Below, one piece after another: positions 36,220 to 46,765 of a DNA stretch of 64,000 bases. Origin of the DNA: Lagenorhynchus albirostris (taxonomy: Eukaryota > Chordata > Mammalia > Artiodactyla > Delphinidae); the NCBI RefSeq assembly GCF_949774975.1, contig NC_083096.1, forward strand, positions 138,204,673 through 138,268,672, given 5' to 3'. Each line of letters begins with the position of its first letter. Within the stretch, counting starts at the first letter, position 1. The position numbers and the translations under genes are program-made. The notes beneath the pieces are model-generated. The model did not search any database and was not told where the DNA came from. It was given only the letters and a program-made list of their open reading frames with translations.

Positions 36220-36550
36220 GGACCTAGAGGCCTTTGCATGCTACATTCTTTCTGCCTAGAATGCCCTTTCCCCCTGACTTTCTGGGGACTTCCCCTTTAT
36301 CCTTCGAGACTGAGTCCAAGGTCAACTCCTTTGTCAAGTCTTCCCTGATGCCCCTTCCCATTCCTGCTCTGACCCTACATAACCCTTTAATCTAAAGCTT
36401 GTCTTCTTATATTGTGGTTGTTAGTTTCTTTGCCTGCCTGTTCTATGAGATTGCAAGGGCCTTGAGGAAGGGACTATGTTTTAATCCTTTGGGTAGGTGT
36501 AGCAGTTAGCATGAGATCCAGAAAAGAACAGGCACTCAATAAGCATTAAT
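36220..36550 (+). repeat. L2 3' end
   Basis: Ordered match to L2: cctttgcatgctacattctt, gcctagaatgccctttcccc, ttgaggaagggactatgttt and a ggcactcaataagcattaat end. Confidence 0.85.
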
Positions 36551-36789
36551 ACCTTCCGTGTGAATAACTATATGCGTGGAGAAATGTGTAGCAAAATTAA
36601 GAAGTTATGAAGCATCCCACATAGAAGAAAAAATACAACCCAATGAAATCTAGGGTTGGGAATTATTACTAAGGGAAACGGGAGTCAGGGAAGGTGTCCT
36701 GGATGAGCAGGATTTTGGAGCTAGGCCTTGAGCATAGGGGTGATATAGTTAGGTGGAGATGATGAAACACGGGTCAGGGGAAGAAGATG

Positions 36790-38555
36790 GCAATCAGCAG
36801 AGAAAACAACACGCATAATGGCACAGAGGTGGGGAAGTCCAGAACCCAAAGGGGGACGATGAGCCCTTCAGATTATTTTCACCCCTGGGAGGAAAGTCAG
36901 ACTGGGTTGGGGAGGTTATTCTCTGAATTGGCCTTGGAATTCTGCAGCAATAACTTTCATCCTCAATGAGAGGGTTCGGAATAGGAGTAGTAAATGAAGT
37001 GGTGGTGGAAAGATCGGGTGTTCTGGAAGACTCTTGAAAATCAAATATCTGCTTTGATTTGGGGGCAGTGCTTTAATATCTAGACTAAGTTTTTCCAAGA
37101 CAAAAACTCTTTTCCAAAGGAAGGGTGGAAGAAGCGCACCCAGAATCTGCCTTTCCTCCACTCTCTCCCTCTCCCACTCTCTCCCTCTCCCTCTGGCCCA
37201 GGATTCTCCGCACCTCCAGAACAACCCATGGCGCCCCAGAAACTCCACACAGAAACACTCCTGGGATGAAACGGTCCTTTTCTCCTGTGACCAAGGGCCT
37301 CACCTCCCCTTTGTGGCCTTGGCCGCTCAGCAGATACCACAGGTAGCCAAGCCCGAGAGTCCGCTTCCAGACCATGCGGTCTTGACCTTTTTTGCTGAGA
37401 TCCTGATAGCTGGCCTTGACCCCAAACCTTCTGACTGATGACCCTTTCTGACCTCAGAATCCTGCTGGAATCCAGAACAGCCTCAACTCTACCTCCTCCT
37501 CCAGTTCCCTTTCTTCATCCCAGCTTATCAGAGACCATGATTTTGTTGTTGGTCTAGGGACCCAGGAGTCTCAGGAAAGGAACCTTAATTCTAAATAGTC
37601 TTGTTTCCTCTTTTCAATGCTTCGTCATCCTGAATAGGGAGAGTGGGGCCTGGGTTAAGTATGGGTCCAGCCAGAACACAGTCTGACCCTCAGTCCTTTC
37701 ATGAATAAACTCGGAGGTGAACTATACAATATTTAGGTTTCCTCTGGCTCCAACTGTCTTTGATTTGTGCTGATAAAACTTGTTTGAAGACATGGAGCAA
37801 TTCTGAGGCTCAGTGAACAAGTATTTACAAGGTCCTCTGTGTTGCCAAGATGAATGTGATGATGTGGGATTAGCAGGATTCTAATATGTTTGTGTTTCCA
37901 AGGATCTGTATGACACGTGCATGATTAAGGCTGGAGAAAGTGGAGACGTATCCCCTTACTGGCTCTTCGTTTCCCAATGAATGAGCCTCTTCCAGAACAA
38001 TCCTTTTTAACATGTCCTAAAATTAACTATGGGAAAAGGTAATGTTACAAATATTTTTCAGCACTTCACGCACACACACGGCCACACTTCTCGAGGCAAC
38101 TTTAGATATCATCAGGCCCTAAAAATGTTTTGATTTTAAAACACTTAATGAGCATCCCCAGATAAATTAAAACATCTCCATCTGCTGTCTTGCCTAGTAG
38201 GTGATCTTTTACCATTGCACAATCATCTCCAAATCTAATTCCGCCAGGAAGACTTGTAATTGTGGTTTAATTTTAGAGCAATATTCCACTTGGCAATCAA
38301 TAAGTACTGTCGTCAAACTTTGATTCAATAGAAGATGTGGATAACATTCACCGTATTATGCAGAGAAAGAGATACTTGCAGGAAAGGGAGAGAAGGAGGA
38401 TGCCTTTGTCTCCCACTTTCCCTCCTGTACACCATTCGAGCTCACAAAAGCCTCTAAATCAATACCCCCACGTTTCGTGAATATAAATCTCATCGATTTT
38501 ACATCATTAACACCATGAAAAGCTACTGCTCTCTGAGGAGTTTTTCTCTGCTAGC
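36790..38555. other. Intronic tract
   Basis: No gene. It contains the pyrimidine stretch near 37150. The segment 38030-38400 is AT-rich and unique-looking, with a run of TAAT and AATTTAAT motifs; it is a candidate conserved element. Confidence 0.45.
37153..37197. repeat. Pyrimidine-rich ctctcc minisatellite-like stretch
   Basis: Imperfect repeats of ctctccctctccca run across about 45 bp; the strand is almost pure pyrimidine. Confidence 0.85.
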
Positions 38556-38569
38556 TAAATATGCTCTCT

Positions 38570-38788
38570 CTTTTTTTTTTTTTTTTTTTTTTTTTTTGCG
38601 GTGCGCGGGCCTCTCAGTGTTGTGGCCTCTCCCGTTGCAGAGCACAGGCTCTGGATGCGCAGGCCCAGTGGCCATGGCTCACGGGCCCAGCCGCTCCGTG
38701 GCATGTGGGATCTTCCCGGACTGGGGCATGAACCCATGTCCCCTGCATCGGCAGGCAGACTCTCAACCACTGCGCCACCAGGGAAGCC
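38570..38788 (-). mobile_element. CHR-type SINE, antisense
   Basis: This is a short-form copy with a long poly(T) tract. The perfect 15-bp duplication ctaaatatgctctct is at 38555-38569 and 38789-38803. Confidence 0.94.
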
Positions 38789-38803
38789 CTAAATATGCTC
38801 TCT

Positions 38804-40957
38804 TAATAAAACAGGAACAAATGGATCTTGATCATTTTACTAACAAATACTTCCTTCTTCACCAACTTTGTGTGAAAATCCACTAGAAGTATACAGTTGT
38901 CTTATGGCCACTTGAGGGGCTAGGGTGACCGGGCAGTGATACCACCCTCCAAGCATGATGTCCAGTAGACACTGGGCAACCTGGACAGGCTTGAAGCCAC
39001 CTGGAGAGTCCCAAGAGTAGTAAGGAGATGAGTGAATGGCCAGACTCTGGAAGGGAAAGGTGCAGCAGCAAATTCTACTGCAGAAATGATTCCTAAGGTC
39101 AGAAGCCTGGAAAGATGGCAACAGGCTGGGGAATGGACATTTTGGAAGGTCAGGGCCAATAATTCAGAACCAAGGCAATGGCCTTCATGAGAGGCAGGTG
39201 CCCACTGTCCTGAGAGGCTGGCTGTGTGATGTGAGATCCAAATGGCTAAAGGATCTGGGGAGATGGAAAGAGACCTGGGAGAAAATGTACTCCAGTGGTT
39301 CCCAACATTTTCGTAACCAGATTCTCCTTGTGTTACATTTCTCCTTCCCTCTACAAACTTAGTAATGTGGGAAACTTTGTTCACCACAAAAAAAGCATTT
39401 ATAATCATTCACTTTCCTATTTGCATTATTTGAATCCATCACTAATTGCCGAAGAGAATCTGCTCCAAGATGAGCTAAGGATAGCCGGTATACAGTAGCC
39501 GGATACGGAGCTAAGGAGCACAACAGTAGCCGGATACGGTTCTAGATAAACTTGGCGTTTTCATTTGCGTGCACAGTGAGAGGTGTCATCTTATGAGGGA
39601 TAATTATACATTTCTGTTTAGCTTTTTGAAATGTTGAAAATTGCCTGGTACCTCTTTTTATTACTTTTAATGACCCCAGTAGATCCAGAGCTTTGGGTTA
39701 GGAGCCATGGATCTGGTTCAGAGTTCTTCTTTAATAGAGGAATACACGGAGATCCAGAGAGGTACAGTGAGTGCCTTGTGTTCACATATAGTGGCTAGAA
39801 TGCAAGTTTCTTAACACCCTGGATAATGAAAAGGTCCTTTGTAAGGACTTGAAGCACATCGTATAATGCACAGATACATACAGAGGACTGTTTAATGAGC
39901 ATTGCCTTAGGAACATTTAATATAGAACAATGGCCGTAAAGATCACCATCACTTAACAGGATGGTGAGTATTATTTGTTGAAGTTTAGATAATAAAGGCA
40001 GGAAGGTCAATATCAAAAGATTTTTGCATTACTGATCAGCAATCCCAATTTACTTTAGTTCAACAACTGTGGGTCAGGCGCAGTGCAAGGTATTAGGATG
40101 GCAAAGGTGAAGAAGACAGAGTCTGGTGGGGAAGACTGGGATTTAGGCAAATGTATCAGAGAAGGAAGATCTACGAAAGCAGGAGCCAGGGTAGCTGTGT
40201 GTGAGGAATCCATCAGGAGTTTCAATATCGCTATAGACTAAAGCTCTAGGGAAACACAGAAGTGGGAGGAATCACATCTGCAGGGAAAGGGAAGGCAAGC
40301 CTTGATCAGGGGGTTTCACAGAGGTGGGGCTATTTCAAATAGGCTTTGCAAGAGGAATAGGATTCAGGCAGGTGGATAAAAGAACAGGCATTGCGGACAT
40401 GAGGACCAACCCATGAAAAGCCTCAGAGGTGTGGTGAACTTGGGCAAAACAAAGAAGGGTGTTTGATCCTCAAGTCCCTCTATCGCCACCTCTTGGAAAA
40501 TGGTTATAACCATGCACATCTGTGGTTCTCTGCATGCGAAGGGCACCCCCTGTCATTGTACAATGTACATCTTCCAGCAGGGCAAGCAGAGGCCCTGGAT
40601 ACGTAAATGTACTAAATATCACTCCAGAACTTAGACTGGGCTGCATCATGAAGAAAGATGTGGCAGGAGCCTACACCACTGAGTGAGGCTGACCGGTCCT
40701 GGCGAGCAGAAAAAAGAGCCAGATGCTCTTTCAGCATCTGAACAATCCTGTTTATCTCTCTGGTCACAGCACCAAGACCATGGAAGGAAGCCTCCATTTC
40801 TCAAGGGCAGGCACAGCTCTTCTTCCTTCCATCTGGACCAAACAGCTTTTCCAGAGCCCTCCGGGCTTGTTCACATGTAGCAGAAACACATCTCTTATTG
40901 ATCAACAGCTCGGAGGGCAAGTCCCCTGAAATAGGCTCTTCTTTTTGTTTTCCATAG
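38804..40957. other. Intronic tract before the first visible DAB1 exon
   Basis: No gene or clear young transposon. It holds the short tandem repeat at 39473-39539 and possible old LINE-like sequence near 40065-40180. Confidence 0.45.
39473..39539. repeat. Short tandem duplication (acagtagccggatacgg)
   Basis: The 17-mer acagtagccggatacgg occurs at 39492-39508 and 39523-39539, each preceded by gagctaagga (39473 and 39508). The unit is roughly 31-35 bp and contains CpGs. Confidence 0.93.
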
Positions 40958-41089
40958 GCCCTTCAGCAGCATCATGCTGTTCACGAAATTTCCTACATCG
41001 CCAAGGATATCACAGATCACCGGGCCTTCGGATACGTTTGTGGGAAGGAAGGGAATCACAGATTTGTGGCCATAAAAACAGCCCAGGCG
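40958..41089 (+). CDS. DAB1: DAB1 coding exon, PTB domain part 1 (residues 103-146)
   Basis: This 132-nt exon encodes 44 residues, beginning ALQQHHAVHEISYIAKD and ending VAIKTAQA. I recognise it as the middle of the PTB/PID domain of Disabled-1, the cytoplasmic adaptor that binds NPxY motifs in the Reelin receptors ApoER2 and VLDLR. Numbering is anchored by the downstream tyrosines. It places Ser114 and His136, residues studied in the PTB fold, where expected. The acceptor is a pyrimidine-rich tract ending ccatag and the donor is gcg/gtgagt. Both ends are phase 0. Codon 4 reads Gln (CAG) where I recall His in the mouse protein; that comparison is from memory. There is no frameshift or stop. 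The exon is followed by a 625-bp intron. Confidence 0.95.
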
Positions 41090-41714
41090 GTGAGTATCCC
41101 AATCCGAAGAGGACGCCTTTCCTTGTACCTTTCCTGGGACAGCACAGCCACACTGTTGGTCTTCGGAGGCCCACTGTGCCATGTGACTCAGCGATGCTGG
41201 CGCTCAGCTTCCCATCTAGAAAGGATGAACAGCCTCGGAGCAAAGACGCATGCTCACGCCCATCCAGTTGTGGTGTTGTTGTTTTTCCTAATGGGTATTT
41301 CGTAATGACTAACTGTTTTCCTTTCTGATTAAGCTGGACGGAGGCACACTATACAAATAAGTTTCCTTGTGTTCATAGCCTCATTTACAAAGAAGATAAG
41401 AAGAAACAAATAGCTGTTTTGCATAAGGCCTACCCTAACTTTATCGAATTTGAAATTACTAATAAATAAAAGCAGTGCCTTTTATGCTTATGATTGTTAT
41501 GAATTTGCAAATATAATTAGTTGAAGAAATGAACTTTAGCTTAGATGCAATTGTGCTAAACCAATGTAACAAGGTAGAATTAATTAAAGACGGAATGCTT
41601 GCAGTTTAATAGAAGAAGGAAGGGCTGCAGGTTGTAGCCAGCAAAAACAAAAATTGGTCGCTGCAGCTTAGTAACCACCCTTTTATTAACGTGCTTTACC
41701 ACCTTTTACTCCAG
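41090..41714 (+). other. DAB1: DAB1 intron, 625 bp
   Basis: The intron is bounded by gtgagt and ccag. I see no interspersed repeat in it. The 3' half (about 41330-41650) is AT-rich and unique, with several homeodomain-like TAATTA cores, and is a candidate conserved element. Confidence 0.9.
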
Positions 41715-41834
41715 GCTGAACCCGTTATTCTGGACTTGAGAGATCTCTTTCAACTTATTTATGAATTGAAGCAAAGAGAAGAATTGGAAAAAAAGGCACA
41801 AAAGGACAAGCAATGCGAACAAGCTGTGTATCAG
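41715..41834 (+). CDS. DAB1: DAB1 coding exon, PTB domain C-terminus and Tyr185 (residues 147-186)
   Basis: This 120-nt exon encodes 40 residues, starting AEPVILDLRDLFQLIYELKQ and ending KDKQCEQAVYQ. It holds the C-terminal helix of the PTB domain. Phe158, whose substitution is known to disrupt NPxY binding, falls in LRDLFQL. A charged, lysine-rich stretch follows, then Tyr185 in AVYQ, a Src-family kinase site. The acceptor is tttactccag/gct and the donor is cag/gtatac. Both ends are phase 0. The Tyr185 motif is completed by the next spliced exon, so the residues after YQ depend on whether the 39-nt exon is included. The match to DAB1 as I remember it has no differences that I can see. Confidence 0.96.
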
Positions 41835-42311
41835 GTATACCTGTGAATTTATCCTGAGACAACAGGGGCTTAAAATAAACAGATGTGAAAACTGACAGTC
41901 AAGGCTTCTCCTCCTGCTGCCAAATAGAAATAAACAAAGATGAAAGGTTCCCGTGTAAATGACTGAAAGCAAAGCCACTAGACGTGAGCGCTTATTCACT
42001 GAGATTCTAGACGTGTTGGAGAAAGTGAAATCTTGAAACCAGGGGAAGATTTCAGGGGAGGAGACCTAAGGAAACCCAACTGCGTTTGCTGTTATTAGCA
42101 GTGGGTGGGATCAGATTTGGAGATGATTGTGCAATGGTAAAATATCACCGGGGTTTTCATTTTTTTTCTGCCTGTTTTCTGCCTTAATGACCCGCCAGCC
42201 TCTCCTACCCAGAGCTGGTTTCTTCACTGTCCTGTAATTTCTGAATACCGTCTCACATCTCTCGCTTTATATCCTCTGCTTTGCATCCTCCCTTCCCTCA
42301 CTCTGCGGTAG
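41835..42311 (+). other. DAB1: DAB1 intron, 477 bp
   Basis: The intron is bounded by gtatac and ggtag. It has no recognisable transposon. Its last 75 bases are pyrimidine-rich with interruptions, which leaves the micro-exon acceptor weaker than those of its neighbours. Confidence 0.9.
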
Positions 42312-42350
42312 ACAATTCTGGAAGAGGATGTTGAAGATCCTGTATACCAG
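42312..42350 (+). CDS. DAB1: DAB1 39-nt micro-exon with Tyr198 (residues 187-199)
   Basis: This 39-nt exon encodes TILEEDVEDPVYQ. It supplies the residues after Tyr185 (YQTI) and carries Tyr198, the second Src-family kinase site that recruits SH2 proteins in Reelin signalling. The acceptor is ctgcggtag/aca after a moderately pyrimidine-rich tract, and the donor is cag/gtaatt. Both ends are phase 0. Size and position match the first of the two exons (often called 7b and 7c) reported as developmentally alternative in Dab1. Its short length and rather purine-rich acceptor end (gcggtag) fit regulated inclusion, but this is inference. Skipping it alone would remove 13 residues in frame. Confidence 0.93.
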
Positions 42351-43929
42351 GTAATTTCTGAAACTAGTTGGGGTCGAGGGTCAGGAATGGCCAGACCTGT
42401 GGTGTAGACATTTTATCAGAGACCTGAAGGATCCGCTGGCTGCAGAGCCTGGAGAGGGACCAAGATTATTTCTGAGGGTGAGGGCTGCCACCCCCTCCAG
42501 GAGCGAATTTCCATAAAAACTAACAGAAATTTGGCCGGCATCAATAGCATGGGATTTGGAAATAGACTTCTCCCTTCTTGCCCTGCCTCAGCCCTCTCCA
42601 CAATCTGTAGAAGTTTGATCCCAGAGCTGAATGCTTGCAAGAGTCTCCTGAATATTCCGAGTTCATTAGAGAGACTCTGAATAATGAGGTGGCTTCAGTG
42701 AGTTAAGAACCAGAGATGGGGACTGACATTTTGGCGACATTTGAACACAAACCCGAAGGACGGTTTGCGAGCTTGAGAAAGGCTGTGAGGAGAAGTCCCT
42801 CGGGCCCCCGATTGGCTAGGCTGCCCCCTGACTCCCTGGCTCATGGCACAGGGGCTGTTGTGAATGGGGAAGGGAGATCCCAGAGACATGCCTGCCCGTA
42901 GCTTTCTCTGTGCTCTCTTCAAGGTTGCAGCCTAAGTGTGGGTAGAGATGGCCTCTCTTGGGTTCAAGGATGTGCTCTGCTTAAACAGATGCAGAAGAGG
43001 AGGCCTCTCCCACTCTGTGCTTATTCCCAAGGAGAGAACAAAGCCAAACATTTGACTTGTGGGACATAAAAGACAATCTGAAACTTATATTTCTAACTGG
43101 GACACACATGGGTTATGTGTGTGTGTGTCACACATGCATTCTATATACATGCAGACTTTCACCCAGAGAGCTGCTACTGCTATGACAAAAAGAAAATAAT
43201 ATGGATAAAAAAGTAATAGAGTCCGAATAACTTGAAGGAGAAGAAGTATCTGACATAGATGGCAAACAAAAGTCAGAGGTGCACTGGACGGCAGGCCTTG
43301 CTTTAGAATGCCACAGGCGTGGATTTGTCTATAATATGAGCTCAGCCCCTGGTTCGTGGGCTGGGAGAGTGACGAGCATTGCCCCTTTTGAAATGGCCCA
43401 GTCCTTTAGAGTCTGAAACATGTACGTGGAAAAGTTGATTTCGGTATTTAAAACTGAGAATGTAAAGTAGAGTGATATTTATGAGATGAGGGAGTTTGGG
43501 GCTTCTGAGCAAAGTCAGAATTGGCATATGACCCTGGGCCTTGGGGAGCAAAAGGGAGAGACCACTGTAACCCAGGGCTTGCAAAGTTGGGATCCCAGGA
43601 GATATCATTCCCACTCAGCAGCGCCAGCACACGCAGACACTGCCGAGATAAATGCCACTGAATGAAGAGGTTATATCCCCAGAGAGGTCTGCAGAGGGCT
43701 TATGCAGACATGGCTGAAGGGCTGACCATTGGACACAGTTTTCCTTAGAAGAGGCAGGAATGTGTCAGGCCATTGGGAATGTCAGTAATTCAGTTGTCTC
43801 TTTAAGGTGTTTTCTCCTGTGCCTGTGTCTTTAATGCTCACTGCGATTTATATCCTGAATTCCAAATGCTTTTTTTTTCCCCTCTTTCATTTTCCCCTCT
43901 GACTTTTCCTCTCTGGCCGTTCGTCATAG
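42351..43929 (+). other. DAB1: DAB1 intron, 1,579 bp
   Basis: The intron is bounded by gtaatt and catag. I see no clear SINE or LINE. It contains a short imperfect TG/CA palindrome near 43110-43137 and ends in an unusually long pyrimidine tract (about 43869-43929) that includes TCAT tetramers of the YCAY type bound by Nova proteins. Confidence 0.9.
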
Positions 43930-43995
43930 TACATTGTGTTTGAGGCTGGACACGAGCCAATCCGTGATCCCGAAATGGAAGAAAACATTTATCAG
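43930..43995 (+). CDS. DAB1: DAB1 66-nt exon with Tyr200 and Tyr220 (residues 200-221)
   Basis: This 66-nt exon encodes YIVFEAGHEPIRDPEM followed by EENIYQ. Tyr220 lies at its end; with the first residues of the next exon it makes the YQVP motif that binds the SH2 domain of Crk/CrkL. The acceptor follows a long pyrimidine tract (about 43869-43929, ending gtcatag) and the donor is cag/gtataa. Both ends are phase 0. The exon pairs with the preceding 39-nt exon to form the 35-residue block that is alternatively spliced in Dab1. Codon 16 (residue 215) is ATG; I recall Thr at this position in mouse, and an ACG to ATG CpG transition would explain it. That comparison is from memory. Confidence 0.94.
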
Positions 43996-44539
43996 GTATA
44001 AAACCGCTTTCCTCTCCTGCCTTTGCACCACCACCAGTAAGTGCACAGAAGGGGCTGAACAGCCACGGGCTCTCTCCTCACTCACACGCTCCACGTTGCT
44101 CTTCTCGTCATTCTGGGCTTGTTAAAATACCTTCACATGAATTGGTTCCCACTTCCCTGCCATTTACCAGTAGTTTTCATGCCTGATTGTAGACATGGTT
44201 AATGGCCAACTGGGTACAGTGTTTTAATTTTTCATGGAGCTTAACTATTTTCAGTTGACTCAGAAATCAAACATTCCATTTTACTAAAGCAATCCACGGG
44301 AGGGTTGTTGTCCGGAATATAATAGGGTCCTTCATTTCTCAAAAGAATGTGCTGTTGAATTTCTTTAAAAAGTCAACTGTACTACTGAAAATGAAGACCA
44401 AATTCAAAAATGCTATTTGGAGACAACACTGGGAATATTAACTGAATAAAAGAAAGTCTAGCTAAAGTTTTACCCCTTCTGAAGCAAAGGTAAAGTAATA
44501 TTCTTAAATGTCTGCTTATGTGAAGAACCTGAACACACG

Positions 44540-44799
44540 TTTTTTTAATTTTATTGGAGTATAATTGATTCACAATGTGTTAATTTCTACTGTACAGCAA
44601 GATGATTCAATTACACATATATATACTTTCTTTTTCATATTCTTTTCCATTATGGTTTATCACAGGATATTGAATATAGTTCCCTGTGCTGTACAGTAGG
44701 ACCTTGTTTATCCATTCTCTGTATAATAGTTTGCATCTGCTGGTTAACTCCCCATCCTTCCCTCCCCCAACTCCCTTCCTTTGGCAACCACAAGTCTGT
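44540..44799 (-). mobile_element. L1 3'-end fragment, antisense
   Basis: A 260-bp reverse-oriented L1 3' terminus (T-tract, then attggagtataattgattca) is flanked by the duplication tgaacacac at 44530-44538 and 44800-44808. It lies in the 7.3-kb DAB1 intron. Confidence 0.88.
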
Positions 44800-44819
44800 T
44801 GAACACACTTTTGACCTCG

Positions 44820-44960
44820 TTAATTCTCCTAAATATACTATAAAATAGGTATTTTAATCCCACTTTCTCAGGGGGAAACTGAGGCTCAGAGATGTTGAGT
44901 AGCTTCCTCAGGGCTGTACAGCTGTTTAGAGCCGGGATCAAACCCAGGCCAGGTGTGTGA
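44820..44960 (-). repeat. MIR
   Basis: Reverse MIR: tctcagggggaaactgaggc and cagctgtttagagccgggat. It directly abuts the L1 fragment. Confidence 0.75.
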
Positions 44961-45485
44961 AGGCGGGACTCACGCTGCTTCCCCTCTGCTTTTCCATCAA
45001 AGAGTCTGAGTAACTACAGCACAGCGCACACCAAACAAGTATGACAACCTCCAGTTTTTCACTAATTAGAATTTTAGTCCTAATTTGAAATAAAAACATT
45101 ACAGAAGCAGGAAAATTGTTAATGTATTTAAATAAGTGATTTTAATTTCCTTAATTTACTTAGTTGTGTGGTCTGTTATTCTGCCTTGGGCATGCATTAC
45201 TTATGTAACAAAAGTAAAACAGATTTTCAATTTCCATCAAATGCACAGAATTCTAAATGACCAAAATATAATGTTAGCTCTACCAACAACTTGGATTAAC
45301 CAGCCCTATGGAGTAATAATCTATTTCTATCCACTGGATCCGTCTGGGTTGGATTCAAGTGTGAGGTTGTGCTTTGAGTCTTTGTTTAAAATCATTGCTT
45401 ACGAAGTTTCTGTCTTTAAACGGAAAAGTTGCATGTCTGTCCTCAATGTCAGATTTTAAGGTACAACCTTGCAGTGTCTCAGTAT

Positions 45486-45953
45486 TGTTACTGAACCAAA
45501 CTTGGATCCGCTCACCGACGCAGTAAAGACAATCTGCTGACACCAGGTTGTGGTGAAGGAAGGTGCCGAGTTTATTGCGGGACACCAAGCACGGAGTCCA
45601 GGGCAGCTGGTGCTCAAAACACCTGAACTTCCCAATGGGTTTTAGGAAAGCATTTTTAAAGGCCAGGTGAGGGAGGGGAGTGGCGGGGATGTGATCAGCT
45701 CGTGCACAATTCTCTGATTGATTAATCGTGTGGTAACAAGGTGGTGTCACAGTATCAATCCTTAGGCATCAGTGGGTCTCGGGGCTACATGTTCATGGTC
45801 ATCAAGTAGTTAATTTCTTCAATTTGGTGGAGGTTTTAGCATCTGCAAAACAGCTCAGGAGATGTATATCAGATCCTATTATCTAGGTACTTTCAGAGGA
45901 TATGGGGGAGGAGTCTGTCCAGGGAAGACCCCACAGGGTCCTGCTCAGTTACA
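45486..45953 (-). mobile_element. Solo endogenous retrovirus LTR
   Basis: The 468-bp element begins tgttactga and ends ctcagttaca, an imperfect TG...CA inverted terminus. It is flanked by a 4-bp duplication, gtat (45482-45485 and 45954-45957). On the minus strand it has a CCAAT-like area, a TATA-like tttaaaaatg (complement of 45651-45660) and a polyadenylation signal AATAAA (complement of 45571-45576) followed by a U5-like tail. No internal viral coding sequence is present, so it is a solo LTR formed by recombination. It is antisense to DAB1. The family is not named here; it resembles artiodactyl class I LTRs. Confidence 0.85.
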
Positions 45954-46084
45954 GTATGAGGCCAGAGGAAACCACTAACCAGTCGTCCTATGAAGAGGGA
46001 GCATCTTTGAAAATAAAATCAGTCTTTTCAGTATAAGAGGTTCGTGATTTCAGAGTTAGCTACAGTTGGCAGGGCTCCCATTGT

Positions 46085-46255
46085 GCCCTGCGGGGGCAGC
46101 CTAGTGTACTGGGAAGAACCGCTTTCAGCAAGCAGGGAACTGGGGTATAGTTCTGGCTCTGTCACCAACTACATTTGGCTGAGGGGTAATGGGCAAGACA
46201 CTTGCCCTCTCTGCGACTCAGTTTCCCCAGTGATAAAATAGGGGAATAACTTCTC
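46085..46255 (+). repeat. MIR
   Basis: Forward MIR: tggggtatagttctggctct and ctctctgcgactcagtttcc. Confidence 0.75.
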
Positions 46256-46579
46256 CCTAAATCACATGTTGGCACGAGAAGGAAACAAGATCACGTGGAG
46301 GCTGTAAAGAAGAGGCTTCATCCCGGTCACACACTGAATCCACAGCAATTAAGCCACCTTTTCAATTCCTTTCTTTCTCTGGGCCTCAGTTTACTCATCT
46401 GTAAAATGAGCAAATAAGACTGAAGAGTCTCTCGGGCATGGCCCTTTTCTGTTCTTTGCAACTAGTGCTTCATCATAGGACTGTTAGAGGAGATGCTGGC
46501 TTGCTTTACAGAGCAACAAGACTCTTGGAAATGGGGTGTGGGGGGGGCGGGGTTTGGTAACAATTACAGAGCCAGGTCC

Positions 46580-46765
46580 CTGTGAACGGGCGCTTACATG
46601 CAGTATCTTATTATGTCTCACAGCAGCCCCAAGTCCCTTATATCATTATTTCCACTTTACAGATGAGGAAAGTGAGCCTGGCAAAGGTAAGGTATCTTGC
46701 CCAGGGTCACAGAGCTAGCAAGAGGTAGAAGCCCCCGCTCGTAGCCAGGTCTCTCTGACCTCTGT
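46580..46765 (-). repeat. MIR
   Basis: Reverse MIR: ccactttacagatgaggaaa and ggtcacagagctagcaagag. Confidence 0.85.

Larger units (their letters stand above)
1..40957 (+). other. DAB1: Upstream DAB1 intron (partial)
   Basis: The sequence upstream of the first visible exon has no codons for DAB1 residues 1-102 that I could find, so it is treated as one intron whose 5' end lies outside the window. The intron is at least 40.9 kb. It carries eight of the nine CHR-type SINEs, three L1 fragments, one Tigger-type element and numerous MIR and L2 relics described separately. An unrecognised gene or lncRNA inside the intron cannot be excluded. Confidence 0.8.

Noticed and set aside
39473..39539. Regularly spaced repeat considered as a CRISPR-like array
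   Set aside because: Only two units, eukaryotic intron context; a simple tandem duplication.
1..40957. Search for the preceding DAB1 PTB exon (ending IKIFDEKTG)
   Set aside because: Not found by reading the sequence or the translated frames; it probably lies upstream of the window.
45355..45750. 131-codon minus-strand ORF overlapping the solo LTR
   Set aside because: LTR U3/R sequence with a chance open frame; no viral protein motif.
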